From positions 1 through 51,668 of the forward strand of contig JAAZNF010000094.1 of NCBI GenBank assembly GCA_012798435.1: a DNA stretch of 51,668 bases, in the 5' to 3' direction. The position numbers and the translations under genes were made by a program. Origin of the DNA: Myxococcales bacterium (GTDB taxonomy: Bacteria; Myxococcota; B64-G9). Below, one piece after another: positions 10,267 through 22,741 of the stretch. The stretch's first letter is position 1; the number at the start of each line of letters is the position of its first letter. Below the pieces are notes generated by a model that was given only the letters and a program-made list of their open reading frames with translations, made no database searches and was not told the DNA's origin.

Positions 10267-13200
10267 ATGAACGTGCGCCGCCCGTTCGCCGCAGTCGGGG
10301 TCTGGTTGTGGCTCGCCGCGGGCTGCGGCCCGGAAGAACCGCCGGCGGGATCCGCTCTTTCCCGGCCGCCTGGCTCCCCGGCCGCCGTGGGCCTGCGCGA
10401 CCATGTTCACGGGAACGCCGAGCGCACGCGCCTGCTCGACGTGGAGGCCCCTGCGCCCGAGGGCCAGTCGGCCCGCTGGCGTGAAATCGGGGCGAAGGAC
10501 GTCACCGGGCAGATGGTCTTTCAGGAAGGCGCCCAGCCGAGCGCCGGCTACACCATGGACGGCACCACCGCCTGGGCCTACAACCCGAACACCACCTTCG
10601 GCACCGACATCAACCTGGGCTGCGGCCGCAACGGCGCCTTCGGCTGGCCGTACCTGCGCTTCGACCTCTCCGCGCTGCCTCAGGGCATCCAGGTGACGTC
10701 CGCCACGTTGTCTGTGTACGTCGAAGACATCTGGGCCTATTGCGTCACCGGCCAGAACGTGAGCACCCACAAGGTCCTCTCCGCCTGGAGCGAGAGCACG
10801 CTCACCTACAACAACAAGCCGCCCGATTGGGACAATGGCATCTTCGAGTCGAACACCTACGTCGACGCCTACCCGCGCTTCTTCGACTTTTCCGTGACCC
10901 AGATGGTGAGCGACTGGGTGGCGAACCCGGCGAGCAACTTCGGCCTGGCGCTCATCCCCGTCGATCTCCTGTGTGACGGCGACTGGATCATTTTTTCCAG
11001 CGACGACTCCACCACCACCAGCTTCCGGCCCAAGCTCACCGTCAACTACAACCTCCCCACCCACCGGGCCAGCTTCGCCAGCCAGAGCCCGCCGCCCGCC
11101 TCCATGGTCATCGGCCAGCGGGCCCCGGTGGAGGTGCGCTTCGTCAACCAGGGCTACGACGACTGGACCCCGGCCGCCGGCTACGCGCTGGGCAGCCAGT
11201 CCCCGCCGGACAACACCACCTGGGGGTTCTCGCGCATCGCCCTGCCCGCGACGGTGAGCCACGGCGGGACGGCGGTCTTCTCGGCCCAGGTCACCGCGCC
11301 TGCGTCTCCCGGGAGCTACACCTTCCAGTGGCGCATGGTCCAGGAGGGAGTGGATTGGTTCGGGGACACCAGCCCGGCGGTCCAGGTGCAGGTCCTCTTG
11401 AAGCCGAACGGCGCCGCTTGCGAAAGCAACATGGAGTGCGACAGCGCGAAGTGCGTCGACGGGGTGTGCTGCGACTCGACCTGCCTCGGGACGTGCAAGA
11501 GCTGCCGGCTCTCCGGCTACGAGGGGAACTGCCGCTACATCGGCGCGGGCCAGGATCCCGACGAGGAGTGCCCCGGCACGGGCGTCTGCGGCGGCGCGTG
11601 CGACGGCGCGGGCGCCTGCGCCTTTCCCGCGGCCGGGCTCGCCTGCGCTCCGTGTGGGACCTGCAACGGCCAGGGGTTGTGCAACCAGTTCGCCGCACCC
11701 GGCAGCGACCCGGGCGACGCCTGCGGGCCGTGCCGGGTGTGCCCCGGCGACGGGCCGGACTGCGCGCCGGTGCCCGCGGGCGAGGATCCGTTCAACGAGT
11801 GCGCCGAGACGGCCCCCGAGAGCTGCGGCACCACGGGCGCCTGCAACGGCCAGGGCGCCTGCGCCCTGCACGCCGCCGGCACGGCCTGCGGCCCCGAGAG
11901 CTGCACCTCCGGGCTCCACCACCTGCCCGATCGCTGCGACGGTGCCGGCGCCTGCCAGAGAGGCCAGGACGTGCCCTGCTCTCCCTACGTCTGCCTGGAC
12001 GCGGTGAACTGCCGCACCGATTGCGCCGACAACTCCCACTGCGTGGCCGAGAGTTTCTGCGACGCAGGCCGCTGTCGGCCCACCCTGGGGCGCGGCGAGG
12101 CCTGCATCCACGACGGCCAGTGCCTGAGCACCCATTGCGCCGACGGGGTGTGCTGTGACACGGTGTGCGGCGGGCGCTGCGAATTCTGCGCCATGCCCTT
12201 CGACCGGGGCGGCTGCTACGCGGTGCCCGACGGCGAGGACCCGCGCGAAGTGTGCCCCGGGACCGGGATCTGCGGCGGGGTGTGCAACGGCGCGCGCGAG
12301 TGCCGCTTCCCGCCGCCATCCACCCGCTGCGACACCTGCAAGGGCTGCGACGGGGCCGGGTTCTGCGCCGTGTTGGCCGCGGCCGAGAGCGATCCCTTCG
12401 GCGACTGTGGCCTGTGCCGCGGCTGCTCGGGGGTGGACACCGCCTGCCGCCCCATCGTCGCCGGTGCGGACCCGCGCTCGGAGTGCCCCGATCTACCGGT
12501 CCAGACCTGCGGCACCAGCGGCGGCTGCGATGGCGCCGGCGCCTGCGCCTGGTACCCCAGCGGGACCGAGTGCGTCGCGGCATCCTGCCAGGATGGGGTG
12601 TTGCAGCCGGCCTCGAGCTGCGACGGCGTCGGCCGCTGCCAGACGCCGGAGCCGGTCCCCTGCGCGCCGTTCGCCTGCGCCGCCGATGACCGTTGCGCCA
12701 CCGCCTGCGCCGACGATTCCGGGTGCCTTACGGGATATTACTGCCAGGCGCCGGTGTGCCTCCCCATCCTGGGGCCCGGCGAGGCCTGCCAGCGTGCCGC
12801 CCAGTGCCAGACCGGCTTGTGCGTGGACGGGGTGTGCTGCCAGGGCCCCTGTGATGGATTCTGCCAGCGCTGCGACATCCAGGGCAGCCGGGGTCAGTGC
12901 ACGGCGGTCCCTCCCGGCGACGATCCCGACAACGAATGCGAGGGGGGCGGCGCCTGCGGCGGTGCCTGCGACGGCGCCGGCGGTTGCGCCTTTCCGGGGG
13001 AGGAGAAGCCCTGCGGCGCCTGCGCCCGCTGCGACGGCGCCGGCAACTGCGGGGTGTTCCTTGCGGCGGGGACCGACCCGCTCGACGCCTGCGGCCCGTG
13101 CCGGGTGTGCGCGGGCGGGCGCGACGCCTGCGTGCCGGTCGGCGCCGGCGTGGACCCGTTCGATGAATGCGCCGCCGAGGAGCCGACCAGCTGCGGCCGG

Positions 13201-15228
13201 GATGGCCTGTGCGACGGGCGGGGCGCCTGCCGCCTGTGGCCGAGCGGCACGCTGTGTGGCAGCCAGTTCTGCCGCAACGGCACGCTCACGCGGGCGCCCA
13301 CCTGCGACGGCGCGGGGGCGTGTGTGGACCGGGGCTCGGTCTCGTGCCAGCCCTTCGCCTGCGACGGAGACGACTGCGGCGGGCCAGCCTCCCTGCACCA
13401 CGTCAGCGTCGAGGACGCGCCGGGAGGGCGGGGTGTGCCGGTGCTCGACCGGACGCTCTCCACGGACGACGTGCTCTTCCTGTACGCGGTGGGCCGCGAC
13501 GCGAACAACGTCTTCGTGGGCGACGTGTTGGTGCGCTGGCGCGTGGACGGCGAGATCGGCGCCGTTCCGCTCGGGCCGTCGACCGCGGCCGTCTTCGACC
13601 CGACGCTGCCGGGGCAGGGGCGGGTGGTGGCGGACTATTACCTGGCCTCGGTCATCGACGGCCAGACCGGCCTGCTGCGAGTGGGGCCCGGCGTTCCGGC
13701 GGGAGACATTCCCGTAAGCGCCGATCCGGTCCGCATCCCCGCGGACGGGGTTTCCACGAGCGCCATCGCCGCCGGGCCGGTGCGCGACGCCGATCACAAC
13801 CCGGTGGCGGACGGCACGCGGTTCACCGCGCTGGTCTCCGCGGGAGAGATCCTCGGCGACGACCTCGATCCCGACCGAACCGGGTTGCAGCTCGCCACCA
13901 CGGATGGCAGCGTGCGCTTCGCCATCCGCGCTCCCACGCGCCCGACCCGCGCCTGGGTCCGGGTGTCGGCCCTGCCGCCGGGCAACGCCGACGGCCGTGG
14001 CGTGTTGTACTTCGGAACCGATGAGCCGGTGGCCGACGCCGGTGCCGACCGCGAGGCCCACATCGGGAGCCTGGTGGTGCTGGACGGCTCCCGCAGCTAC
14101 GATCCGCTGGGTCAACAGCTCGGTTTCTTCTGGACGCAACAGCAGGGCGAGGCCGTGGAGCTGGCCGGCGCCAGCACCTCGGTGCCCACCTTCGTTGCGC
14201 CGAGTTCGGATCAGACGCTGGTGTTCGCCTTGGAGGTCAGCGCCGGTGCCCGGCGCAGCGCGCCCGACACGGTGGAGATCCGGGTGCGCGGCGCCGAGCC
14301 GCAGCGCCCCCGGGCGGTGCTGCGCCTCGATCCCGAGAGCGGCGCCGCCCCCCTGACGGTGACGCTCGACGGGAGCGAGAGCAGCGCCGCCGACGGCGAG
14401 ACGCTACGCGCCATGTTCTTCGAGTTTGGCGACGGATTCGCGTCGCAACCGGGCCCGGTGGCGCAGCGCACCTTCAGCGAGCCCGGCGGGGTGGGCGTCA
14501 CCTTGTGGGTGCTCGACGACCAGGGTCGCTTCGACACCGCGGCGGGGTTGGTGCGGGTCGGCGACGGCGATCGCCTTCCTCCGGCGCTGACGCTCCGCGC
14601 CGCGCCCGCCTACGGGCCAGCGCCGCTCTCGGTGTTGCTTGTGGTCGAGGCGACGTGCCAGGATGGCTCCGCGCCTCTTCTGGAATGGGATCTGGGCGGC
14701 GGGTTCGTCCCCGGGCCCGCGCAACGGCGCGAGGTGTTCGCCCACCCCGGCTATTACCCGGTTCGCGTGCGGGCCTGCGACGAGAGCCCGCTGTGCAGCG
14801 AGCAGCGTCTCACCATCGCCGTGTCGGACGAGGGGGCCTACCCGCCGCGTATTCTGTCGAACCCGCCGACCCAGGCGGCCGTGGGCAAGCCATACGCCTA
14901 TGCCCCGGAGGTCGCCGGGACCCGGCCGTTGCATTTCTCCCTGGGAAAGATGGTGAACGGCGCGACCGTCCGCGCTCCGCGCGGCATGCGCCTGGACGAG
15001 CAGAGCGGCGCCCTGGCCTGGACTCCCGACTCATCGGCCGCGCCGGCCCAGGCGGTCACCCTGGCGGTTCAGAACGACGTCGGGGCGGATTTTCAGGACT
15101 TCGAAATCGGCGTCAGCGGGGGATCGGCCAGTGGCTGCGCGTGCGGAAACGGCGCCGACAGGAGCGGACTGTTGGCCCTCGCTCTCTGGCTGGCGCCCCT
15201 GGCGCGAGCGCAGCGGCGGCGCCGCTAA
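10267..15228 (+). CDS. Giant Cys-rich lipoprotein with PKD/Ig-like domains and a MYXO-CTERM-like tail
   Basis: 1653 residues from the ATG at 10267, chosen for AAGGAG at 7-base spacing and the lipoprotein signal directly after it (lipobox LAAGC). In order: a DNRLRE/disaggregatase-like beta domain (about 70-260), an Ig-like NBR1-type domain (about 270-375), three tandem Cys-rich modules (about 381-1038), a Big_1-like Ig domain (about 1130-1240), two or three PKD-like domains (about 1250-1530), a putative-Ig (He_PIG-like) domain, and a tail with GCACGNG, a hydrophobic stretch and RRRR. The tail resembles the MYXO-CTERM sorting signal of myxobacteria. The protein should be exported and displayed on the surface, probably as an adhesin or matrix protein; no catalytic motif was seen. 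It converges with the rubredoxin gene, overlapping by 4 bases. Confidence 0.9.
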   Translation: MNVRRPFAAVGVWLWLAAGCGPEEPPAGSALSRPPGSPAAVGLRDHVHGNAERTRLLDVEAPAPEGQSARWREIGAKDVTGQMVFQEGAQPSAGYTMDGTTAWAYNPNTTFGTDINLGCGRNGAFGWPYLRFDLSALPQGIQVTSATLSVYVEDIWAYCVTGQNVSTHKVLSAWSESTLTYNNKPPDWDNGIFESNTYVDAYPRFFDFSVTQMVSDWVANPASNFGLALIPVDLLCDGDWIIFSSDDSTTTSFRPKLTVNYNLPTHRASFASQSPPPASMVIGQRAPVEVRFVNQGYDDWTPAAGYALGSQSPPDNTTWGFSRIALPATVSHGGTAVFSAQVTAPASPGSYTFQWRMVQEGVDWFGDTSPAVQVQVLLKPNGAACESNMECDSAKCVDGVCCDSTCLGTCKSCRLSGYEGNCRYIGAGQDPDEECPGTGVCGGACDGAGACAFPAAGLACAPCGTCNGQGLCNQFAAPGSDPGDACGPCRVCPGDGPDCAPVPAGEDPFNECAETAPESCGTTGACNGQGACALHAAGTACGPESCTSGLHHLPDRCDGAGACQRGQDVPCSPYVCLDAVNCRTDCADNSHCVAESFCDAGRCRPTLGRGEACIHDGQCLSTHCADGVCCDTVCGGRCEFCAMPFDRGGCYAVPDGEDPREVCPGTGICGGVCNGARECRFPPPSTRCDTCKGCDGAGFCAVLAAAESDPFGDCGLCRGCSGVDTACRPIVAGADPRSECPDLPVQTCGTSGGCDGAGACAWYPSGTECVAASCQDGVLQPASSCDGVGRCQTPEPVPCAPFACAADDRCATACADDSGCLTGYYCQAPVCLPILGPGEACQRAAQCQTGLCVDGVCCQGPCDGFCQRCDIQGSRGQCTAVPPGDDPDNECEGGGACGGACDGAGGCAFPGEEKPCGACARCDGAGNCGVFLAAGTDPLDACGPCRVCAGGRDACVPVGAGVDPFDECAAEEPTSCGRDGLCDGRGACRLWPSGTLCGSQFCRNGTLTRAPTCDGAGACVDRGSVSCQPFACDGDDCGGPASLHHVSVEDAPGGRGVPVLDRTLSTDDVLFLYAVGRDANNVFVGDVLVRWRVDGEIGAVPLGPSTAAVFDPTLPGQGRVVADYYLASVIDGQTGLLRVGPGVPAGDIPVSADPVRIPADGVSTSAIAAGPVRDADHNPVADGTRFTALVSAGEILGDDLDPDRTGLQLATTDGSVRFAIRAPTRPTRAWVRVSALPPGNADGRGVLYFGTDEPVADAGADREAHIGSLVVLDGSRSYDPLGQQLGFFWTQQQGEAVELAGASTSVPTFVAPSSDQTLVFALEVSAGARRSAPDTVEIRVRGAEPQRPRAVLRLDPESGAAPLTVTLDGSESSAADGETLRAMFFEFGDGFASQPGPVAQRTFSEPGGVGVTLWVLDDQGRFDTAAGLVRVGDGDRLPPALTLRAAPAYGPAPLSVLLVVEATCQDGSAPLLEWDLGGGFVPGPAQRREVFAHPGYYPVRVRACDESPLCSEQRLTIAVSDEGAYPPRILSNPPTQAAVGKPYAYAPEVAGTRPLHFSLGKMVNGATVRAPRGMRLDEQSGALAWTPDSSAAPAQAVTLAVQNDVGADFQDFEIGVSGGSASGCACGNGADRSGLLALALWLAPLARAQRRRR
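11410..13380 (+). repeat. Three tandem Cys-rich modules of about 200-230 residues
   Basis: Modules begin near 11410, 12099 and 12781, each with a C-x5-C-x4-C-x4-CC pattern (for example CVDGVCC) and each following the same order: CGGACDGAG-like, CGPCRVC-like, CDGAGAC-like segments. The first module holds about 36 cysteines. Module order and spacing are conserved, so this looks like duplication of a whole module rather than simple-sequence expansion. Confidence 0.8.
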
Positions 15229-15395
15229 CCGTTCTTCTCGAACAGGCTCTTATCCGCGCCGCACACCGGGCACACCCAGGAGTCGGGCAGCTCCTCGAAC
15301 GGCGTGCCGGGGGCGATGCCGTTGTCCGGGTCGCCGGCGGCGGGATCGTACACGTATCCACAGACAGTACAGGTGTATTTTTCGTTCTGGCTCAC
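15225..15395 (-). CDS. Rubredoxin
   Basis: 56 residues, the normal rubredoxin size. The four Fe ligands lie in two CxxCG knuckles ([10 protein letters not shown] near the N-terminus, CPVCGADK near the C-terminus), and the conserved core [18 protein letters not shown] is present. The protein binds one Fe(SCys)4 centre and carries single electrons in the cytoplasm, often to oxygen- or peroxide-detoxifying enzymes. The start is GTG at 15395, preceded by GGGAGG; longer readings add unconserved sequence. It lies next to an Rrf2 regulator on the same strand (117 bp gap), consistent with a redox or iron response. No redox partner enzyme is nearby. Confidence 0.95.
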   Translation of the reverse strand: MSQNEKYTCTVCGYVYDPAAGDPDNGIAPGTPFEELPDSWVCPVCGADKSLFEKNG

Positions 15396-15512
15396 CGGAT
15401 CCTCCCTTCGTTGCGCAGCCAATGGCCGCAAGGTGATGAGCGGACGATGCAGCCGCAACCCGCGCACGGCCGCAGACAATGCTTTGACCCATGGCGCGGT
15501 CGGACGCTCTCC

Positions 15513-15944
15513 TCACAACAGCCAGGCCTTGCGGCACTCGGCGCGGCTCGCGTCCAGCAGCGTCTGGAGGCTGTAGCTGGACAACGTGTCGAACAGACGC
15601 TTCTCCGCCTCCTGGAACACTTTCTTGAGCTCGCAGTGGTCGCCGCCGCGGCAGCCTCGCTCCGGGCCGAGGCAGGTGAACAGCGGTTCGTCGGTCTCGA
15701 TGGCGCGCACCACGTCCGAGACGGTGATCTGCGCCGGGCTCTTGGCCAGGTTGAAGCCGCCCTTCTTGCCGCGGGTGGACTTCACCAGGCCGTGCCGCGC
15801 CAGCTTCTGGAACACCTTGGCCAGGTAGGTTTCCGACACCTTCTGGGCCCGGGCCATCTCCGCGACCAGCAGCATCTTCTTCTTCTTGGTGGCGAGTTGC
15901 CACAGGCCGTGCAGGGCGAGATCCGAAGACTTGGAGAATTTCAT
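15513..15944 (-). CDS. Rrf2-family transcriptional regulator (IscR/NsrR-like) with a Cys triad
   Basis: 143 residues. An N-terminal winged helix (SETYLAKVFQKLARHGLVKS, then a Lys/Gly wing) matches the Rrf2 family. The three cysteines that bind the Fe-S cluster in IscR/NsrR are present as C-x6-C-x5-C (CLGPERGCRGGDHC), followed by a C-terminal helix. Members sense Fe-S status, NO or redox stress through the cluster and repress or activate target genes. The start at 15944 begins with the typical MKFSK and has GGGAGCG upstream. The adjacent rubredoxin gene is the obvious candidate target; no clear palindromic operator was identified. Confidence 0.92.
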   Translation of the reverse strand: MKFSKSSDLALHGLWQLATKKKKMLLVAEMARAQKVSETYLAKVFQKLARHGLVKSTRGKKGGFNLAKSPAQITVSDVVRAIETDEPLFTCLGPERGCRGGDHCELKKVFQEAEKRLFDTLSSYSLQTLLDASRAECRKAWLL

Positions 15945-16027
15945 GCGCGCTCCCGAGGTTCCGCTCCCCGACGGATCCTGTAGCCCAAGGCGCGGGAAAA
16001 GGAAACAGGAATCTCGGGCCGCAGCCG

Positions 16028-16579
16028 CTAGATGCGCAGGCCGAGGTAGCCCATGACGTCGAAGTCGTAGCCCACCTGCCCGGTGAGGTAGTGCACGCCG
16101 ACGTTGGCGCTCACGCCGAAGGCGAGGAAGTCCCCGGCGAAGGGGATCTCCAGCCCGCCGCCCGCCCGGGCATAACCGCCGGCCTCTGTGGTCATCTTCT
16201 CGGGAGCGTCGGGGGAGAACGCCTTGGCGTCCGCCGCCAGCAGCATCAGGCCCAGGCTGCCGCACACATACGGGCGGACCACCGGCAAGAGGTCGGTCGA
16301 GAATTGCACGCCCAGCCCGCCGTAGACCAGGTCGGCGCCGTCCAGGAAGTGCTGGTAGTCCAGCATGGCGGTGAGGAACAACACCTGCACCCGGCCCCGG
16401 GCGCCGAAGGCGAAGCCGCCCAGCTTGCCGCTCTCGTCGGCCGCGCCGGGGAGCTTGAGGTTGCCCACCTGGGAGAACCCGGCCTGCCCCTGGACCTCGA
16501 AGGCGAACAGATCCGCGGACGCCGGCTGGGCCAGGCCGATCAGGAGAAGAATCAGGCTCGACGCGATGGCAATACGCAT
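16028..16579 (-). CDS. Small predicted outer-membrane protein (unknown function)
   Basis: 183 residues from the ATG at 16579, which has a strong AGGAGG and an immediate signal peptide (MRIAIASSLILLLIGLAQPASA). The rest alternates aromatic, Gly and polar residues and has a conserved-looking end (DFDVMGYLGLRI), as expected for an 8- to 10-stranded beta-barrel or beta-rich periplasmic protein. A single Cys lies mid-protein. I do not recognise a specific family. It stands between the Rrf2 and PilZ genes on the same strand without tight coupling, so its role is open. Confidence 0.75.
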   Translation of the reverse strand: MRIAIASSLILLLIGLAQPASADLFAFEVQGQAGFSQVGNLKLPGAADESGKLGGFAFGARGRVQVLFLTAMLDYQHFLDGADLVYGGLGVQFSTDLLPVVRPYVCGSLGLMLLAADAKAFSPDAPEKMTTEAGGYARAGGGLEIPFAGDFLAFGVSANVGVHYLTGQVGYDFDVMGYLGLRI

Positions 16580-16736
16580 GTCAGCCTCCTTGTCGTGGCG
16601 GGGCGCTCGCACGCCGCCGCTCTCGCCATGGGACGGGCCACCGTGCATTTTTCATCAGGTGGCGGCACTCATTCTTCAGAATATTCGGGCCGAAAGTCAA
16701 CCGGCGAGCGGCGGTTCGTCGCGATCGGATGGTTCG

Positions 16737-17129
16737 TCATGCCTTGGCGCGCTGGAGGTTCCGCTCCACGATCTGGCGGATGAGCTCGAGCGAGGGCTCG
16801 TCGAAGTTGAGGAACTCCACCCCCATGCCGGGGACCTTCTTGTCGCTGGCGGCCTCCGGGGGAATCGAGCGCACCACCCGGCCCAGGCCCTCGATGAGCT
16901 TGGCGCCGTCCTTGAGGTAGAACTGCAGGTACACGAGCGCACCCTCCTCGCGAGGCTCGCTGGTGCGGATGAACATCCCGCCCAGGCTGATGTCGGTCGA
17001 GTACTCGGCCAGGAAGTCCTCCAGGGTGTCGAAACGGTACTGGATGAGCAGCGATAGCGACGCGCGCGGGAAGCGGCGGCGTTCCTCTCCGTGCGGTGCG
17101 TCGTCGACGAAGGCCTTTTCATCGGGCAT
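16737..17129 (-). CDS. PilZ-domain c-di-GMP receptor (Myxococcus TIGR02266-like type)
   Basis: 130 residues. It carries the two PilZ signatures: ERRRFPRA (RxxxR, about 20-27) and, about 30 residues later, STDISLGGMF (DxSxxG). Together these bind a c-di-GMP dimer in known members. The protein has no other domain, so it likely acts by protein-protein contact when ligand-bound, for example on motility or envelope machinery. The ATG at 17129 has AGGTGACC just upstream; a longer N-terminal reading is open but shows no conservation or ribosome site. It is divergent from the Ser/Thr kinase at 17333. With the GGDEF and HD-GYP genes it completes a local c-di-GMP set. Confidence 0.9.
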   Translation of the reverse strand: MPDEKAFVDDAPHGEERRRFPRASLSLLIQYRFDTLEDFLAEYSTDISLGGMFIRTSEPREEGALVYLQFYLKDGAKLIEGLGRVVRSIPPEAASDKKVPGMGVEFLNFDEPSLELIRQIVERNLQRAKA

Positions 17130-17256
17130 GGTCACCTCCCAGAGCCCAACCAGAATAGTCAACCGCCCCATGCCGGTCAAGGACGACCGCGAAGCAGGCG
17201 GGTCACCGGCGCCGAGGGTCCGACCACGGGTTTCCCCTCCGCGCGGATCCAAAGAT

Positions 17257-17285
17257 TTGACTTCGCCGGTGGGCGCAAGTAACGT
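17257..17285 (+). promoter_or_regulatory. Candidate promoter for the Ser/Thr kinase gene
   Basis: -35 TTGACT (17257-17262), 17-base spacer, -10 TAACGT (17280-17285, a weak match). The start would be near 17292, about 40 bases before the TTG start codon. Confidence 0.3.
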
Positions 17286-17332
17286 ATCGTACTTGCTAAG
17301 GATTAGGCGCCCTCCGCGCCGCGGGAACTTCA

Positions 17333-19966
<2,634 letters not shown>

Positions 19967-21409
19967 CTACCAGTCCTCGGTCCCGTCCACCTCGTCGAGG
20001 GGATCCCCGCCCTCCTTCTTGTGGCTGCGCTTCTGCTCCAGATCGCCCTTGTTGTCGCGTTGGCGGCGGGCCGAATCGGCGTCCTCGTCGTCATCCGAGT
20101 CCACATCGTCGTTGGTGGGCTTGTTCGCGGGTGCGCCGGTTTTCTTCGTGCTCGTCGCCGCGTCGTCGCTCTCCCAGTCGTCGGCGGGCTTCTTGCGGCG
20201 GGGGGGCTCGGCAGGAGGGGGCGCGGCGCGATCTTTCTTCTGGTATTGCTGGTCGTCCGTCTCTTCGTTCCAGCTCTCGGTGCCGGAGTGGCCGGCGAGG
20301 GGATCGCCCTCCTCGCGGAACCGCTTCAGCGCCTCGATCCCGCGCTCGATGAAGCGCTGTCCGAAGCGACGCACGTCCTCTTCCATGCCGTACTCGTCCT
20401 CCACGTCCAGCTTGTCGTCGTACACCGAGCGCCCCGCGCCGAACTCGAACAGGAAGCAGTGGAGGCGCTTGGCGGGTCCGTGGTGCGAAAGGCGGCACAG
20501 CCAGGCCCAGTTGAGCCCCAGCGTCTGCCCCAGCCGCAGGACCTCGCCGCGAGTGGAGTCGCTGCCAATGGCCCGGCCGGCGGCCTCGATGAGCTGGTTG
20601 AACCCGCCTCCGGCGCGGCCGGCCTCGAGCTTGATGGTGAGCGAGAGCAGGTTGCCGGACTCGATGCGGATCACCTTGCCGTAGTTGCTGTGGCCCGGCA
20701 TCTCGATGGTCAAGAGGTGGTTGCCGGCCGGGATCCCGTCCACGCTGTCGGGAGTCACGCCGCGCTGCTTGCCGTCCAGGTAGAAGGTGGCCCCGGGGGG
20801 CTGGGTCTTGATGCTGAGGCTTCCGCGCGGGAGCGACTCCAGGCCCTGGCGCACGGCGTTGAAGGCCTCGATCACGAAGGACTCGTACTCCTTGCGCGAC
20901 AGGTTCACGTGGGGATCGAGGAGCAGGAGATCGAGGAAGGCCTCGCGAGCCGCGTCGCTGTTGCCCTGCATGGCGTGGCCGACCCCGATGAGCAGGATGC
21001 TCTCCTTGTAGCGCTCCAGCGGATCGATGTATCCCCCCATTTTCTCGAAGGCCGCGCGCGCGGCGGAGGCGTGATCCACGACCTTGGGATGCTCCAGCTC
21101 CTTCATGGCGGCCTTGGCGGCCACCAGCTCCTGGCGGGCGGTCTCCACCAGGTCCTTGATCTTTTCCGGGGGCGGGGCCTTGAGCTTCTCCGCCAGGTTC
21201 ACCATCTCGGCCCCGGGGGTCCGGGACAGCACGGAGCGTAGAACCTGGGTGAGTTCGCCGGCGGTGTGCTGCAGGTCATCGGAAGTGGCCACCACGAACG
21301 CCTGGGTGCGGTTCTCCGAAGGGGGGCCTTTGGCGGCAACGGTGGGGCCGAGCCCCAGGCTCGCAAGCGGCAGCCACAGCGCGATTCGACAGCGGAAAAG
21401 CGTTTTCAT
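19967..21409 (-). CDS. Exported PEGA-domain protein with a charged C-terminal tail
   Basis: 480 residues from the ATG at 21409 (GAGG upstream and a signal peptide ending near TVAAKG). In order: an alpha/beta N-terminal region, a helical TPR-like region (about 70-200), a PEGA module (GSLSIKTQPPGATFYLDGK, about 210-280), a second alpha/beta region containing GLNWAWLCRL, and a long Asp/Lys/Arg-rich tail. It is the fourth and most divergent member of the neighbouring paralogue family: it shares the core layout but lacks the WWFWT transmembrane segment, so it is probably periplasmic. It is the last gene of the operon and meets the kinase gene end to end. Confidence 0.82.
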   Translation of the reverse strand: MKTLFRCRIALWLPLASLGLGPTVAAKGPPSENRTQAFVVATSDDLQHTAGELTQVLRSVLSRTPGAEMVNLAEKLKAPPPEKIKDLVETARQELVAAKAAMKELEHPKVVDHASAARAAFEKMGGYIDPLERYKESILLIGVGHAMQGNSDAAREAFLDLLLLDPHVNLSRKEYESFVIEAFNAVRQGLESLPRGSLSIKTQPPGATFYLDGKQRGVTPDSVDGIPAGNHLLTIEMPGHSNYGKVIRIESGNLLSLTIKLEAGRAGGGFNQLIEAAGRAIGSDSTRGEVLRLGQTLGLNWAWLCRLSHHGPAKRLHCFLFEFGAGRSVYDDKLDVEDEYGMEEDVRRFGQRFIERGIEALKRFREEGDPLAGHSGTESWNEETDDQQYQKKDRAAPPPAEPPRRKKPADDWESDDAATSTKKTGAPANKPTNDDVDSDDDEDADSARRQRDNKGDLEQKRSHKKEGGDPLDEVDGTEDW

Positions 21410-21464
21410 GAAGGACCTCACAGGAATTCCCAACCCGATCCGACGCATGAGCCCGCCGGACGAA

Positions 21465-22727
21465 TCAAAACCGAAATACCACGTCCCCGGCGCGCGGCGC
21501 ACCCCCGGCGCCCAGGGTGAGCCCGAGGACCAACCCGGTCACCCCGGCCGCCACCGCGCCCGTCGCCGTCCAGAACCACCAGGTGGCGTACCAGGGCCGG
21601 CGAGAGCGCTCCTCGCGAGGCGGGGGTCGGGTCGCATCGTCTTGTGGAACGCGGTCTTCCGGGGGCCTCCGGGCGATGGCGCGTCCGGCCACCTCGGAGG
21701 CGAACGCCGAGAAGGATGCCTGGAGCTGCTTCTCGTACCCCGCCTGTTGTATCTCGCCGGTCTTCTCCGGGATTCTGAGCGTTTGTTGCGTCTCCGAGTC
21801 GTACAGGCGCCCCGCCACGCGCAAGCTGGATCCGGACACGCCCACCCGGAACCAGAACATGCGTTGGGCCGACCCGCGTTGCAGCAGCTCCCGGGCGGCC
21901 TCGGGGAAGCTCTCCTCGGGCGCGGTGAGCAGCTTCGCCGCCTGGCTCATGACGGCGGCGGCCCCCGGCAGCGGTTCCACCGCCTGGCGGATCACCTCCT
22001 CCGCGCCGGCGACCACCTCGCGCCGCAGGCCGATGGGCCGGCAGCCGCGCCGGTACAGCCGGAGGAGGTGCCGGCCCTCGGGGAGCGAGAGCCTCACAGA
22101 ACCCGTGCCGCGGAAGGCTCCGTCCACCCACACCTCGGTCCCGGCCGGGCTGGGCTGGATGTCCATGGAGCCGGTCCCCAGCCGCCGCGCGGCGCCGACG
22201 CTCTCCTCGAACGCTCGGGTCAGGTTGGGGGGGAACAGCGCAGGATCGAGCCGGGCCTCGGGATCGATGGAGAGCAGCCGCACGAAGGTTTGCTTCCCGC
22301 GCTCATCCTCGCCGAGGAGAATGCGGGAGGCGCCGAGCAGGATCAGGGCCTCGCGGTAGTCGGCGCCGTCGATGCTCGAGGCCGGGTTCTCGTCGATGAG
22401 GCGCAAAGCCTGCTCCAGGTAGCGGACGGCGTTCCGGAGCTCGAGTTCGTCGTAGGCCTGCCGGGCCGATGCCAGCAGGGAGCGGGTCTGTTGGGGCACC
22501 GTGTCCGGGTCCTTCGCGTCCAGGGTGAACACGTCCACGAACTCGAAGCCCTGGCTCTGACGCAGCACGTCCTCGAACCCCCGGTACACCCGCGCGGCCG
22601 CGGCGTCCGCGGCGGGATCGAGCGGCAATACCAGGAGCAGCGTCCGGGGACGAGCGGATGACGCGGCCGTGGCGCTCGACCCGAAGAGCCAGGCCCCGAG
22701 GAGGACGCATGCCGCCGCAGCGCGCAA
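21465..22727 (-). CDS. Exported PEGA-domain protein with a C-terminal membrane anchor (paralogue)
   Basis: About 420 residues. No ATG is available, so TTG at 22727 is preferred: it begins a signal peptide (LRAAAACVLLGAWLFGSSA) and overlaps nothing essential; a CTG a few codons upstream is an alternative. In order: an alpha/beta N-terminal domain (LLLVLPLD...), a TPR-like helical region ending in the family motif LFPPNLTRAF, a PEGA module (DIQPSPAGTEVWVDGAFRG), a second alpha/beta domain, a Pro/Arg-rich linker, the transmembrane segment WYATWWFWTATGAVAAG and a short tail ending VVFRF. The start lies 15 bp after the preceding stop. Confidence 0.82.
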   Translation of the reverse strand: MRAAAACVLLGAWLFGSSATAASSARPRTLLLVLPLDPAADAAAARVYRGFEDVLRQSQGFEFVDVFTLDAKDPDTVPQQTRSLLASARQAYDELELRNAVRYLEQALRLIDENPASSIDGADYREALILLGASRILLGEDERGKQTFVRLLSIDPEARLDPALFPPNLTRAFEESVGAARRLGTGSMDIQPSPAGTEVWVDGAFRGTGSVRLSLPEGRHLLRLYRRGCRPIGLRREVVAGAEEVIRQAVEPLPGAAAVMSQAAKLLTAPEESFPEAARELLQRGSAQRMFWFRVGVSGSSLRVAGRLYDSETQQTLRIPEKTGEIQQAGYEKQLQASFSAFASEVAGRAIARRPPEDRVPQDDATRPPPREERSRRPWYATWWFWTATGAVAAGVTGLVLGLTLGAGGAPRAGDVVFRF

Positions 22728-22741
22728 GGAAATGACCCCGT

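Noticed and set aside
10252-12135. Minus-strand open frame opposite the Cys-rich protein
   Set aside because: Ala/Gly/Arg/Val-rich with no domain; the + strand has a clear ribosome site, signal peptide and repeated modules.
16580-16736. Promoter-like TTGACT before the small outer-membrane protein gene
   Set aside because: No acceptable -10 element lies at 16-18 bases; the AT-rich GAATATTC palindrome nearby is not at the right distance.
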